A DNA stretch of 64,000 bases from DAIQRJ01 sp963708795 (lineage in GTDB: Bacteria > Actinomycetota > Actinomycetes > Propionibacteriales > DAIQRJ01): NCBI GenBank assembly GCA_963708795.1, contig CAVPUH010000002.1:62001-126000 (forward strand), read 5' to 3'. Below are positions 57,286 to 64,000 of the stretch, in pieces; position 1 is the stretch's first letter, and the number at the start of each line of letters is the position of its first letter. The position numbers and the translations under genes were made by a program. A model generated the notes under the pieces. That model was given only the letters and a program-made list of their open reading frames with translations, was not told the DNA's origin and made no database searches.

Positions 57286-58209
57286 TCACGGCAAGCGACA
57301 CGCCGCACTGTCGGTCTCGGCCGGCCACGGCCCACCGAAGGCCGCGGTCGCGTTGACGTCCAGGTGCTCGCACAGCTCGGTCAGATCGTCGCCTCGCGCG
57401 GTCGCCATCGCGCGGACGGTCAGCGGGACGAGGTACGACGCGTTCGGCCTGCCCCGGTACGGCATCGGCGTCAGGTAGGGCGCGTCGGTCTCCACGAGGA
57501 TCCTGTCGGGCGGTGTGACGGCGAGCGCGTTGCGCAGCTCAGGTGCGTTCTTGAACGTCACGGTGCCGGCGAAGGAGAGCCAGAACCCGCGCTCCACGCA
57601 GGCGCGAGCGAAGGCGACATCGCCGGAGAAGCAGTGCATGACGACACGATCCGGAGCGCCCTCGTCGTCGAGCACGGCCAGCAGCGCGTCGTGTGCGTCG
57701 CGGTCATGGATCTGCAAGGTCTTGCCGAGGCGCTTCGCCAATCGGATGTGCCAGCGGAACGACTCCTCCTGGACCGCGAGTCCGTCCGCACCGGTGCGGA
57801 AGAAGTCGAGCCCGGTCTCCCCCACCACGCGGACCGCCGGATCGGCTGCGAGCCGGGCGATCTCGTCGTACGCGGCGTCGAGTTCCCCTGCGGCTGCGAG
57901 CCGCGGGGCCTCGTTGGGGTGCAGCGCTACGCCGGCGACCAGCGAGGGGCGTCGCCGCGCGGCCTCGACGGCCCAGCGCGCGGAGGGCAGGTCGCAGCCG
58001 ATCTGCACGATGCGCGTCACACCCACGGCGCTCGCGGCGTCGACAGCCGCGTCGCTGTCCCAGTCCTCCTCGCCGTCGGCGATGTCGAGATGGCAGTGCG
58101 TGTCCACGACCGGGTGCGGCAGCGGATCAGGCGAGGGCGGCCGGGAGCGGTCGCGACGGCGCCCGTCACCGTCGGTGCCCGAACGCGCACGGGTGGGCTG
58201 ATCAGTCAT
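57286..58209 (-). CDS. tatD: TatD family metal-dependent hydrolase
   Basis: A 307-residue TIM-barrel enzyme. Metal ligands are HCH in VVDTHCHLDIADGEED, Glu in RVVGETGLDFFRTG, and His residues in LQIHDRDAHDALLAVL and RVVMHCFSGD. ILVETDAPYLTPMPYRG has the conserved Asp. TatD proteins have 3'-5' exonuclease activity, with roles in DNA repair. A ~30-residue Arg/Ser-rich N-terminal extension is not part of the fold. It has its conserved place between metG and rpfB. Confidence 0.95.
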   Translation of the reverse strand: MTDQPTRARSGTDGDGRRRDRSRPPSPDPLPHPVVDTHCHLDIADGEEDWDSDAAVDAASAVGVTRIVQIGCDLPSARWAVEAARRRPSLVAGVALHPNEAPRLAAAGELDAAYDEIARLAADPAVRVVGETGLDFFRTGADGLAVQEESFRWHIRLAKRLGKTLQIHDRDAHDALLAVLDDEGAPDRVVMHCFSGDVAFARACVERGFWLSFAGTVTFKNAPELRNALAVTPPDRILVETDAPYLTPMPYRGRPNASYLVPLTVRAMATARGDDLTELCEHLDVNATAAFGGPWPAETDSAACRLP

Positions 58210-58236
58210 TCGCTCAGGCCTCTCGCCGCGTGGCGG

Positions 58237-60025
58237 TCAGGCCTGTTCCTCGAGCCGGGCGAGCTCTTCGTCCACGACGGACGCGTCGAGCTTGGGGAAC
58301 AACGGAGTCGGGCTGCTCAGCGGCGTGCCGGGCACGATCGGTTCGGACCGCCAGGGCAGCGTGTTCGAGTAGTCCCCGGTGATGATCGGGTAGCCCGGCC
58401 CACCGTCGAGGTCGTCGACCTCACGCAGCTCGACCGCACCGGTGATGCGGCCCTCCCGGCCGATCAGGGTGTGGATCGTCTCGGCCGAGTGCGGGAGGAA
58501 AGGCGCGAACAGGAGGTGGAGATCGTCGACGGCCTGGAGGGCGACGTGCATGATCGTCGCGAACCGCTCGGGATCGACCTTGCGGACCTTCCACGGTTCC
58601 TGCTGTGACAGGTAGGCGTTGGCGTCTCCGGCGACGCGCATCACCTCACCGATCGCCGCCTTCTGGCGATGCGTCTCGATCAGCTTGCCCACGGTGCCGA
58701 ACGCCTCGGTCGTCGTTGTCAGCAGGCTGCGATCAGCCTCGGTCAGCTCGCCTGCCGGCGGGATCGACCCGAGGTTCTTGGCGATCAGCGACACCGTGCG
58801 GTTGACGAGGTTGCCCCAGGTGTCGGCGAGCTCGTCGTTGTTGCGGCGGATGAACTCGGCGAAGGTGAAGTCGGTGTCCTGGGTCTCCGGACCGGCCACG
58901 GCGATGAAGTACCGCAGCGAGTCCGGTGAGTACCGGCTGAGCATGTCGCGCACGTAGATGCCGACCCGGCGCGAGGACGAGAACTTCTTGCCTTCCATGG
59001 TGAGGTATTCACTCGACACGACCTCGGTCGGCAACTCGAGCTTTCCGAACGGCCCGACGGTGCCACCGAGTGATCCCTCGCCGTTCTGGGCCAGCAGCTC
59101 CGACGGCCAGATCAGCGAGTGGAAGACGATGTTGTCCTTGCCCATGAAGTAGTAGGACGACGACTCCGGGTTGTTCCACCACAGCCGCCATGCTTCCGGG
59201 TCGCCACTTCGCCGGGCCCACTCGACCGAGGCCGACAGGTACCCGATCACCGCGTCCCACCACACGTAGAAGCGCTTCAGCGGGTTGTCCCGCCAGCCGT
59301 CGAGCGGAACCGGGATGCCCCAGTCGATGTCGCGCGTCATCGCCCGGGGACGGATGTCGGCCAGCAGGTTCTTGCTGAACCGCAGGACGTTCGGGCGCCA
59401 GTCCTTGCGCTCGTCCAGCCACTCGCCGACGGCATCCGCCAGCGCGGGGAGGTCGAGGAAGATGTGCGTGGTCTCGACGAAGTCGGGCGTCTCGCCGTTG
59501 ATGCGGCTGCGTGGGTTCTTGAGGTCGGTCGGGTCGAGCTGGTTCCCGCAGTTGTCGCACTGGTCCCCGCGGGCACCGTCGTAGCCGCAGATCGGACAGA
59601 TGCCCTCGATGTAGCGATCCGGCAGCGTTCGGCCGGTCGACGGGCTGATCGCACCCATCGTCGTCTTCTCGACGAAGTAGCCGTTCTCGTAGACGGCCGT
59701 GAACATGTCCTGGACGACCTTGTAGTGGTTCGGCGTGATCGTTCGCGTGAAGAGGTCGTACGGAGAGCCCGAGGCTGACCAGGTCCTCGACGATGATCCG
59801 GTTGTAGCGGTCGGCCACTTCCCGCGGAGAGAGGTGCTCGGCCTCGGAGGCGACGAGGATCGGGGTGCCGTGCTCGTCGGTGCCCGAGACCATCAGCACG
59901 TCGTGCCCGGCCATCCGCATGTACCGGCTGAAGATGTCGGAGGGGACACCGAAACCGGCGACGTGGCCGATGTGTCGGGGTCCGCTCGCATACGGCCAGG
60001 CGACGGCGGAGAGGACTCGGGTCAT
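58237..60025 (-). CDS. metG: Methionyl-tRNA synthetase, one frameshift
   Basis: An essential class I synthetase of about 595 residues. The N-terminal part reads MTRVLSAVAWPYASGPRHIG, whose HIGH element is in RHIGHVAGFG, then MVSGTDEHGTPILV. Near 59763 an extra base in TACGG separates EDLVSLGLS from YDLFTRTITPNHYKVVQDMF. The zinc knuckle is CPICGYDGARGDQCDNCG. The KMSKS equivalent is EGKKFSSSRR. The anticodon-binding helical domain follows. The frame is otherwise perfect, so this indel in an essential gene must be a consensus error, unless a second copy exists elsewhere. That supports reading other isolated indels the same way. Confidence 0.93.
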
Positions 60026-60036
60026 GGTGCCCAAGC

Positions 60037-60933
60037 CTAATCGGTGCGCGCAGGCCGCTTTCGCGTCGCGGAGCCGGTCGGATCGGCCGCCGACGCCGAC
60101 CGAGCGGCGGCGAGGGCCGTGGCGTAGAGCTGGTTCCGGCCTACTCCCGTCGCCGCGGCCACCTCCGTCACGGCGCCCTTCAACCGCTCACCGGCCGCGA
60201 CCCGGGACTGCACCTGTGTCAATGCGTCGGCGAGCGTGGATGCCTCGTCGTCGGCGGCGCGACCGGCTACGACGAGGGTGACCTCCCCCCGCACCTCCCC
60301 CGCCGCCCAGCCGACGAGCTCACCCAGGCCACCGCGCACGACCTCCTCGTAGGTCTTGGTCAGCTCCCGGCACACGGCGCCAGGTCGGTCCGGCCCGAAC
60401 GCGTCAGCCATCGCCGTCAGGGCCGCCGCGGTGCGGTGTGGCGCCTCGAAGAAGACCATCGTCCGCGGCTCGGTCGCCAGGGCCGACAACCGCCGAGCGC
60501 GCTCACCGGCCTTGCGCGGGAGGAAACCCTCGAAGCAGAACCGGTCCACCGGCAGCCCCGACACCGCCAACGCTGCGAGCGCCGCCGACGGACCCGGGAT
60601 CGACGTCACCCGGATCCCTGCCTCGACGGCACCCGCCACCAGCCGGTACCCCGGGTCGGACACGCTCGGCATGCCGGCATCGGTGACGAGGAGGACGTCG
60701 GTGCCGGCGAGGAGAAGCGCGACGAGTTCCGGGGTGCGAACGGCCTCGTTGCCCTCGAAGTAGCTGACCACCCGACCGCTCGTCGTGATCCCGAGACCGT
60801 CGGTCAGCCGCCGGAGTCGCCTCGTGTCCTCGGCCGCGATGACCGGCGCCGACTCGAGAGCGGCCACGAGCCGCGGGGACGCGTCCGCCCGGTCGCCGAT
60901 CGGGGTCCCCGCCAGCGTGAGCACACCTGCCAT
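60037..60933 (-). CDS. rsmI: 16S rRNA (cytidine(1402)-2'-O)-methyltransferase RsmI
   Basis: A 298-residue tetrapyrrole-methylase-fold enzyme methylating the 2'-O of C1402. The ATG at 60933 gives MAGVLTLAGTPIGDRADASP. An upstream start would add 46 atypical residues. Motifs are VIAAEDTRRLRRL, LLVTDAGMPSVSDPGYRLV, TSIPGPSAALAALAVSGLPV and FFEAPHRTAAALTAM. It lies 11 bp before metG on the same strand and is divergent from the PMT gene, as in other actinobacteria. Confidence 0.96.
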   Translation of the reverse strand: MAGVLTLAGTPIGDRADASPRLVAALESAPVIAAEDTRRLRRLTDGLGITTSGRVVSYFEGNEAVRTPELVALLLAGTDVLLVTDAGMPSVSDPGYRLVAGAVEAGIRVTSIPGPSAALAALAVSGLPVDRFCFEGFLPRKAGERARRLSALATEPRTMVFFEAPHRTAAALTAMADAFGPDRPGAVCRELTKTYEEVVRGGLGELVGWAAGEVRGEVTLVVAGRAADDEASTLADALTQVQSRVAAGERLKGAVTEVAAATGVGRNQLYATALAAARSASAADPTGSATRKRPARTD

Positions 60934-61093
60934 GCCGGGAATCCTCGCAGCTCGCGGCGTGGACCTCGCCCGAACGGGGGGCAGCTCGCGCCGATCCGCC
61001 GTTTCACTCGGCAATCCGGCCGAGCTGCCGTCGGTTCGGGCGCGCATGACGACCGTGACGCGCGCCACCACAGGTCCGCACAGGTCAGGTCCC

Positions 61094-61108
61094 TACGATG
61101 GCGCGGTG
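61094..61108 (+). promoter_or_regulatory. Leaderless-type promoter and start of the PMT gene
   Basis: TACGAT (61094-61099) lies six bases before the GTG at 61106, and no ribosome-binding site precedes it. A TANNNT element at this distance marks leaderless transcripts in actinobacteria and supports the GTG as the start. Confidence 0.5.
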
Positions 61109-62734
61109 ACGTCCACCCCGTCCGCGGCCGACGCCGCTGTCCCCGTGCGCTTCGAGACGCTCGGACGGCACGTCTCCGGCTCGCATCTGCCGCCGATCAC
61201 CGAGCGACTCGTCCCGCCGATGCCGGGTACCGGCAGGCACGGACGCCTCATCGGCTGGCTGATCCCGATCGTCATCACCCTCTTCGCCGGCGCCGTCCGC
61301 TTCTACCACCTCGGTCGGCCGCATGCGTTCGTCTTCGACGAGACCTACTACCCCAAGGACGGCTTCTCGCTGCTGCACCATGCGGTCGAGATGAACTGGG
61401 TCCCGAACGCGGAGACTCAGATCCTGGCCGGGGCCGACGCGGTCCCGCTCATGACCTCGGCGGAGTTCGTCGTGCATCCCCCTCTCGGCAAGTGGATGTT
61501 CGCGCTCTCCGAGTGGATCTTCGGGTTCACGCCGTTCGGGTGGCGGTTCGTGGTGGCGCTGATGGGCACCCTGTCGGTGCTCATGCTCGGTCGCATCGTC
61601 CGCCGGCTCACCCGATCCGACCTGCTCGGCGGCCTGGCCGCACTCCTGCTGGCGGTCGACGGCCTACACCTCGTGATGAGCCGGACCGGACTGCTCGACC
61701 TGCAGCTGATGTTCTGGATTCTGGCCGGTGTCGGGGCGCTCCTCATCGACCGGGACTGGTCACGCACCCGGATCGCGGCCGCCATCGACCCCGTGACGGG
61801 ACGGCTGCCGAAGGGGTCGACCGGCCCTCGGATGCTGCTCCGGCCATGGCGCATCCTCGCTGGGTTGGCCTTCGGCGCGGCGATCGCCACGAAGTGGAAC
61901 GGCATCTACGTTCTCGCCGCGTTCGCCCTGCTGTCGGTGGCGTGGGACTTCGGCGCGCGCCGGATGGCCGGTGCCCGTCGACTCGAGTGGACCTGGCTGC
62001 GGTTCGACGCGATCCCGGCGTTCATCTCCACGGTCGTCCTCAGCGCCGGGGTGTACCTGGCGTCGTGGTCGGGCTGGCTCCTGACCTCGGGCGGGTACGA
62101 CCGGCAGTGGGGCGCGGATACCCCCGCGACCGGGCTGGGTCGGTTCTTCCCCGACGCGCTGCGCTCGCTGTGGCACGACCACGCCGAGATGATCCATTTC
62201 CACACGACGCTGACCGCCACGCATCCGTACAAGGCGAGCGCCTGGAGCTGGCTCATCCTGGGCCGGCCGACGGCCTTCTACTCGGAGTTCCCGGCGAAGG
62301 CGCCCTGCGACGCGGACAAGTGCGTCTCGACCGTGGTGGCGCTGGGCACGCCGGTGCTCTGGTGGGGCGCCTGTGTGGCGATCATCGTCGCGCTCGTGGT
62401 GTGGATCGGTGCCCGTGACTGGCGCTTCGGCGTGCCGGTCGTCGGCGTGGCGGCAACCTGGCTGCCGTGGCTCCCGTTCGGCCACCGGCCGATCTTCTAC
62501 TTCTATGCGATCGCGATCCTGCCGTTCCTCGTGATGGCCCTCGCCCTCGTGGCCGGGCTGCTGATCGGGCCTCCGCAGGCACCTCGCCGACGCCGGGCGC
62601 TCGGCATCACCGCCGTCTCGGTGTTCACTCTCGCCGTGGTGGTGAACTTCGCGTACTTCTACCCGATCTACACGGGCGAGGTGGTGAGCCAGGCCCGCTG
62701 GGCAGCGACGATGTGGTTCCGGCGCTGGATCTAG
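61106..62734 (+). CDS. pmt: Dolichyl-phosphate-mannose-protein mannosyltransferase (PMT) family
   Basis: A 542-residue polytopic GT39 enzyme transferring mannose from polyprenyl-phosphomannose to Ser/Thr of exported proteins. About ten membrane helices. The first loop has AVRFYHLGRPHAFVFDETYY with the catalytic Asp-Glu, then VHPPLGKWMFALSEWIFGFT and GLHLVMSRTGLLDLQLMFW. The large outer loop has SRHPYKASAW-like TATHPYKASAWSWLILGRPT and a Cys pair (PCDADKC). Longer starts up to 60785 run antisense through rsmI and were rejected. It may modify the Ser/Thr-rich secreted proteins in this window. Confidence 0.95.
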   Translation: MTSTPSAADAAVPVRFETLGRHVSGSHLPPITERLVPPMPGTGRHGRLIGWLIPIVITLFAGAVRFYHLGRPHAFVFDETYYPKDGFSLLHHAVEMNWVPNAETQILAGADAVPLMTSAEFVVHPPLGKWMFALSEWIFGFTPFGWRFVVALMGTLSVLMLGRIVRRLTRSDLLGGLAALLLAVDGLHLVMSRTGLLDLQLMFWILAGVGALLIDRDWSRTRIAAAIDPVTGRLPKGSTGPRMLLRPWRILAGLAFGAAIATKWNGIYVLAAFALLSVAWDFGARRMAGARRLEWTWLRFDAIPAFISTVVLSAGVYLASWSGWLLTSGGYDRQWGADTPATGLGRFFPDALRSLWHDHAEMIHFHTTLTATHPYKASAWSWLILGRPTAFYSEFPAKAPCDADKCVSTVVALGTPVLWWGACVAIIVALVVWIGARDWRFGVPVVGVAATWLPWLPFGHRPIFYFYAIAILPFLVMALALVAGLLIGPPQAPRRRRALGITAVSVFTLAVVVNFAYFYPIYTGEVVSQARWAATMWFRRWI

Positions 62735-62757
62735 CCACCAGCGCGCCGGTCAGCTGG

Positions 62758-63351
62758 TCAGCCCGCGAGCACCTCGACCTTCGACGGGAAGACCATCGAG
62801 CCGATGAGCCGTTCGACCAGCCGGCGGTCGCCGGCCACGGTCACGTCACCGCGGCGGATCGCGGCGAGGAGCGCCGTCCGGTCCCCGAGCACGTTCGTCA
62901 GCGACTTGGCATCCGTCGTGACGGTGGCATCGGCGTGGTCGGGATCCGGAGCGCCGGGGATCACCTCGATGCGCGGCCCGTCGACCCGGACCGCCCACTC
63001 GGTCCCGTCCACCCGCAGGTCGTAGACCGCAGTCCACGACGAGGCAGGCGTGAAGAACGTCCGTACCGCGAGCATGGCCGAATCCACGCCCACCGGCGCC
63101 TCGTCGTCGAGCAGCGGGGAACGCATACCCCAATTGCCGAGGGTGATCACGATCGGCTCCAACTCGCGCCCCCACTCGGTCAACTCGTAGACGGTGGTCG
63201 CGGCCGGCGGCGGCAGTCTGCGCTTGCGAACGACCCCGACCCGCTCGAGTTCACGCAGCCGCTGCGACACGAGGTTCGGGCTCGCGTGGAGCAATCCGTG
63301 GCGGAGATCGGTGAATCGCTTCGGCCCGCGCCGTCGTCGCGTCCGTGCCAC
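62758..63351 (-). pseudogene. HxlR-type regulator with SCP2-like C-terminal domain, N-terminally truncated
   Basis: The remaining 197 residues contain the second half of the winged helix (GPKRFTDLRHGLLHASPNLV, SQRLRELERVGVVRKRRLPP, YELTEWGRELEPIVITLGNW). A C-terminal sterol-carrier-like domain follows (about 90-197, ADATVTTDAKSLTNVLGDRT). The usual first ~30 residues with helix 1 and the GERWTLLI helix are missing. They are replaced by MARTRRRR, where the DNA instead encodes part of an MFS transporter on the other strand. The break looks like a deletion that removed both 5' parts. DNA binding is probably lost. Confidence 0.7.
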
Positions 63352-63465
63352 ACGACGACATCGGGCGAGCCACCGGTGCGCACAGCATGGCTCAGGAGTT
63401 CGGCGGAGTGTTCGGGATCGTCGTGCTGGCGGCCGTGTTCGCGGCCGCTCCGGCCGGTGACGGCG
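63325..63465 (+). pseudogene. Fragment of an MFS (DHA2-type) transporter
   Basis: The plus strand encodes AVVASVPHDDIGRATGAHSM followed by AQEFGGVFGIVVLAAVFAA, the loop and helix 13-14 region of 14-helix drug/proton antiporters. Nothing else of the ~500-residue protein remains. It overlaps the start of the truncated HxlR gene and runs into the end of the DsbA-like gene, so both its edges are breakpoints. Confidence 0.65.
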
Positions 63466-64000
63466 TCAGCGCCCGTCCTGGTCTGACTCGACCACGTCCT
63501 GCTCCGCCCAGGCCTGCTGGAGAACCTCCTGCAGCACCGACGGATCCTGCGCGCCGGACACCCCGTACTTCTGGTCCAGTACGAAGAACGGGACGCCGGT
63601 GATCCCGTACGCAGCAGCCTGCGCCTCGTCGGCCCGGACGTCGTCGGCGTGAGCACCGCCGGCCAGGGCGAGTGCCGCCTCGTTCTCGTCGAGGCCGACG
63701 TCGGCGGCCAGCCGTGCGAGCACCACGGGATCCGCCAGCGCCTCGCCATCGACGAAGTACGCGGCGAACAGCCGTTCCACCATGTCCAGGCCGCGTCCGC
63801 GCGCCGCAGCGAAATGCGCCAGCCGGTGCGCGTCGAAGGTGTTGGCGTGCCGGACGCGATCGAACCGGTAGTGCAGGCCGACCGCCTCCGCGATCCCGGT
63901 CACCTGCTCCAGCATGGTCGCCGCCTGCTGGGTCGGGATTGCCTTGTGGGTGGCCAGATACTCGATCTCGGTACCCTCGAAGTCGCCAGGCGTCTCCGGA
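63466..64000 (-). CDS. DsbA family (FrnE-like) oxidoreductase, 5' end outside window
   Basis: The visible 177 residues are the C-terminal part of a thioredoxin-fold protein with a helical insert. PETPGDFEGTEIEYLATHKA is at the edge. HANTFDAHRLAHFAAARGRG and MVERLFAAYFVDGEALADPV follow. GITGVPFFVLDQKYGVSGAQ carries the cis-Pro, and DPSVLQEVLQQAW ends it. This is the FrnE/2-hydroxychromene-isomerase-like type. The CXXC region lies outside the window. The C-terminus is followed at once by the MFS fragment. Confidence 0.9.
   Translation of the reverse strand, partial: PETPGDFEGTEIEYLATHKAIPTQQAATMLEQVTGIAEAVGLHYRFDRVRHANTFDAHRLAHFAAARGRGLDMVERLFAAYFVDGEALADPVVLARLAADVGLDENEAALALAGGAHADDVRADEAQAAAYGITGVPFFVLDQKYGVSGAQDPSVLQEVLQQAWAEQDVVESDQDGR

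Overview
The window is chromosomal DNA from a high-GC Gram-positive bacterium of the class Actinomycetes. The evidence is the base composition, the frequent GTG starts, the ATGA/GTGA start-stop overlaps, the resuscitation-promoting factors and the PMT-type protein mannosyltransferase. The housekeeping backbone, read from high to low coordinates, is rsmI, metG and tatD, rpfB, rsmA, ispE, an ABC-F gene, tRNA-Gln, glmU, prs, rplY, pth, mfd, mazG, a SurA-like lipoprotein, eno, ftsB and a DUF501 gene. This order matches the M. tuberculosis Rv1002c-Rv1025 region as I remember it. The genus cannot be fixed from the sequence.

Accessory blocks interrupt the backbone. (1) Between eno and mazG (2.6-8.5 kb) lie a polyol-dehydrogenase-like gene, an AraC regulator, a divergent phytanoyl-CoA-dioxygenase-like gene with a 105-residue orphan and a GH29 alpha-L-fucosidase, and a decayed DUF559/AbiEi-like gene. 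(2) Between mfd and pth (13.7-39.7 kb) lies a complete Wzx/Wzy-type exopolysaccharide locus. It has a priming polyprenyl glycosylphosphotransferase, five glycosyltransferases, UDP-glucose dehydrogenase, a nucleotidyltransferase/CDP-alcohol phosphotransferase pair, an acyltransferase, a pyruvyltransferase, an FrhB-like protein, flippase, polymerase/ligase, BY-kinase and low-molecular-weight phosphatase. A secreted protein of about 1980 residues with LamG and PKD domains also sits in it. (3) Between glmU and the ABC-F gene (44.2-49.9 kb) lie a desaturase/TetR operon, a second DUF559 relic, an NlpC/P60 hydrolase behind a c-di-AMP riboswitch, a nicotinamidase, a VOC protein, a Tam-like methyltransferase and a divergent MarR gene with palindromic operators.

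The exopolysaccharide genes fit one pathway: priming on undecaprenyl phosphate, stepwise glycosylation, decoration (acyl, pyruvyl and perhaps a phosphopolyol), flipping, polymerisation, and control by the kinase/phosphatase pair. Two ydaO-type riboswitches put two peptidoglycan-remodelling proteins (NlpC/P60 and an Rpf with LysM) under probable c-di-AMP control. A third cell-wall gene, rpfB, has no such leader.

Base-level quality is uneven. Single-base indels break many otherwise conserved genes, including the essential metG, and are very dense at about 20.5-31 kb. Most broken genes are therefore annotated as probable CDSs with consensus errors. True decay is clear only for the two DUF559 relics and for the MFS fragment joined to a truncated HxlR gene near 63.3 kb. 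Also notable is a stop-free junction that places glmU and prs in one reading frame.
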